From assembly GCA_017615375.1 (NCBI GenBank), contig JAGAAH010000222.1, positions 1 through 6,130 on the forward strand: a DNA stretch of 6,130 bases. Reading direction: 5' to 3'. Shown in pieces: positions 5,043-6,130 of the stretch. The number at the start of each line of letters is the position of its first letter. Position 1 is the stretch's first letter. The stretch is from Lachnospiraceae bacterium. Lineage in GTDB: Bacteria; Bacillota; Clostridia; Lachnospirales; Lachnospiraceae. Below the pieces are notes generated by a model that saw only the letters and a list, made by a program, of their open reading frames with translations, ran no database searches and was not told the DNA's origin. Made by a program: the position numbers and the translations under genes.

Positions 5043-6130
5043 ATGAAAAAAAGAGTATTAAGCCTATTATTGGCACTTGTGCTTGTTGTCGGCGTTTTGT
5101 CCGCATGTGGTACAAAGGAAATATCTGATAATGGCGACACAACACAGGAAACAAACAACGAAAACAATGAAAATGAGGATAACTCGGGAGAGGCTACATC
5201 CGAAGAAACTGCTAATATCGTACATCTTTATAAGATCTGTACCAATGACTTTGAGACAGGCGAGCGTGATGGCGGTTACATAACCAAAGCTCATATGCAC
5301 TATGAGAAAATAGCGCTTATGAAGGATGATGAAGATAAGTATCCTGAGTTAAAAAGCGCATTGGAGAGGTTCGGCACAAGCATTGAAAGCATGGCAAAGG
5401 ACGAGTATGAACTTTGCAAGGAAGCAGCTGATGCCGATATCGATAATATTCCGGAAGAGGGATTTTTTGCCGAGAGATATGTTAATATACGTCGTGCGGA
5501 TGATTGCGTAGTAACGATTTCTTCGTCATATTCCTATTATTCGGGCGGTGCACATCCATACAGCGGGGATTGGCCTGTAAGTATTGATGTTAAGACAGGT
5601 AAAGAGCTTAAACTTGGTGATGTCGTTAAAGACATTGATGCAATGTACGATTACGTTACGGCTGCTATCAAGGAAAAGTACGCAGACTGGCTTGATGATT
5701 TCTTTAATATTAACGATGACGATCCTTTTGCAGGATTTAAGAGCGGTGAATATACGCAGGGGTTCGCTGTTGATTATGACGGTTTATCAATTATATTTAA
5801 TCCGTATGATATAGCAGCATATGCAGCCGGTCAGCAGATTATCAAGATTCCTTACAAGGGACATGAGGATATACTTGAAAGCAAGTATTTTGAAAAAGCT
5901 CCTGAAAGCTACATAATCGAAGTCGATAATTATTCGGAATACGACATTGACATTGATAATGACGGTGTGATTGATTCATTTTTGGCAGCACCTTATTATG
6001 ATGATTATATGTTCAACGGCATTAACTTTGTAATTAACAATAATTCTTATGCATTCGAAAATGGCAATGGCGACGAGTATATAGATGCTTTTTCGGGAAG
6101 AAACTTCATTTATAAGACTAAAGGTGGAAA
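5043..6130 (+). CDS. DUF3298/RsiV-like lipoprotein (3' end outside window)
   Basis: The frame is open from ATG 5043 to the window edge (362 codons, incomplete). Residues 1-22 are a lipoprotein signal: charged MKKR, a hydrophobic core, and the lipobox LSAC with the lipidated Cys at 22. An Asn/Glu/Asp/Thr-rich linker follows (about 24-57), so the protein should be tethered to the outer face of the membrane. Residues about 155-270 look like the DUF3298 domain, known from RsiV and PdaC: SSYSYYSGGAHPYSGDW (161-177), the 'kTGK-l-Lgd' segment DVKTGKELKLGDVV (182-195), and FNPYDIAAYAAGQQ (252-265). After it comes DIDNDGVID (303-311), a DxDxDGxxD calcium-binding-type loop. RsiV itself has a cytoplasmic anti-sigma part; this protein has none, so it is not an anti-sigma factor of that kind. 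The ribosome site GGGAGGA is at 5030-5036. The role is unknown, perhaps surface ligand binding. Confidence 0.85.
   Translation, partial: MKKRVLSLLLALVLVVGVLSACGTKEISDNGDTTQETNNENNENEDNSGEATSEETANIVHLYKICTNDFETGERDGGYITKAHMHYEKIALMKDDEDKYPELKSALERFGTSIESMAKDEYELCKEAADADIDNIPEEGFFAERYVNIRRADDCVVTISSSYSYYSGGAHPYSGDWPVSIDVKTGKELKLGDVVKDIDAMYDYVTAAIKEKYADWLDDFFNINDDDPFAGFKSGEYTQGFAVDYDGLSIIFNPYDIAAYAAGQQIIKIPYKGHEDILESKYFEKAPESYIIEVDNYSEYDIDIDNDGVIDSFLAAPYYDDYMFNGINFVINNNSYAFENGNGDEYIDAFSGRNFIYKTKGG

Noticed and set aside
4969..5300. Several overlapping minus-strand open frames and one plus-strand frame near the lipoprotein start
   Set aside because: All are out-of-frame readings of the lipoprotein gene, whose lipobox, ribosome site and long open frame are convincing.
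5584..5814. Plus-strand 76-codon open frame inside the lipoprotein gene
   Set aside because: It is a frame-shifted reading of the DUF3298-like region, and its translation is low in complexity with no recognisable domain.

Overview
The window looks like chromosomal DNA of a low-GC Firmicute, most likely a Lachnospiraceae member of the Butyrivibrio/Pseudobutyrivibrio type. This is inferred from the AT-leaning but mixed codon use, the strong GGAGG-type ribosome sites, the style of the GNAT, CPBP and XRE proteins, and the DUF3298-type lipoprotein. No rRNA or tRNA gene, CRISPR array, transposase or phage gene is visible. All supported genes read on the + strand.

Positions 1-2904 hold a tightly packed run of small enzyme genes: the 3' end of an unrecognised gene (to 325), a RimJ/RimL-like GNAT acetyltransferase broken by one in-frame TGA (376-915), a class I SAM methyltransferase (958-1611), a second GNAT (1635-2039) and a TrmH/SpoU-type RNA 2'-O-methyltransferase (2053-2892). 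A HAD-fold, NT5C-like nucleotidase follows (2916-3533). A 30-bp repeat occurs at 327, 1584 and 2875. It is made of a GC-rich dyad (GGGGTCAGACCCC) followed by an AT-rich dyad (GTTAAC-N5-GTNAAC). Each copy sits at the 3' end of one gene and just before the ribosome site of the next. Two copies are read into the upstream protein and supply its last residues and its stop codon, in two different frames. A degenerate copy of the AT-rich half lies on the stop codon of the nucleotidase gene (3530). The repeats split the region into blocks of about 1.26 and 1.29 kb, each holding one acetyltransferase and one methyltransferase.

Positions 3534-3637 are a 104-bp intergenic gap with two short dyads and no convincing promoter. 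It leads into a CPBP (Abi/CAAX-type) membrane protease (3638-4573). That gene overlaps by 11 bp a small XRE regulator with a C-terminal membrane anchor (4563-4949). The pair looks translationally coupled and may be one functional unit.

Positions 4950-5042 hold an extended -10 promoter (TGT-TATAAT) and, starting 4 bp after it, a strong intrinsic-terminator-like hairpin with a T6 tract. The expected transcription start falls inside the hairpin's 5' arm. Downstream is the start of a DUF3298/RsiV-like lipoprotein gene (5043 to the window edge) with a clear lipobox and a calcium-binding-type DxDxDGxxD loop.

The genes in the first half do not form a recognisable pathway. They look like an accessory set of modification enzymes gathered between repeats. 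The most distinctive signals are the gene-end repeat family and the promoter nested in a terminator.
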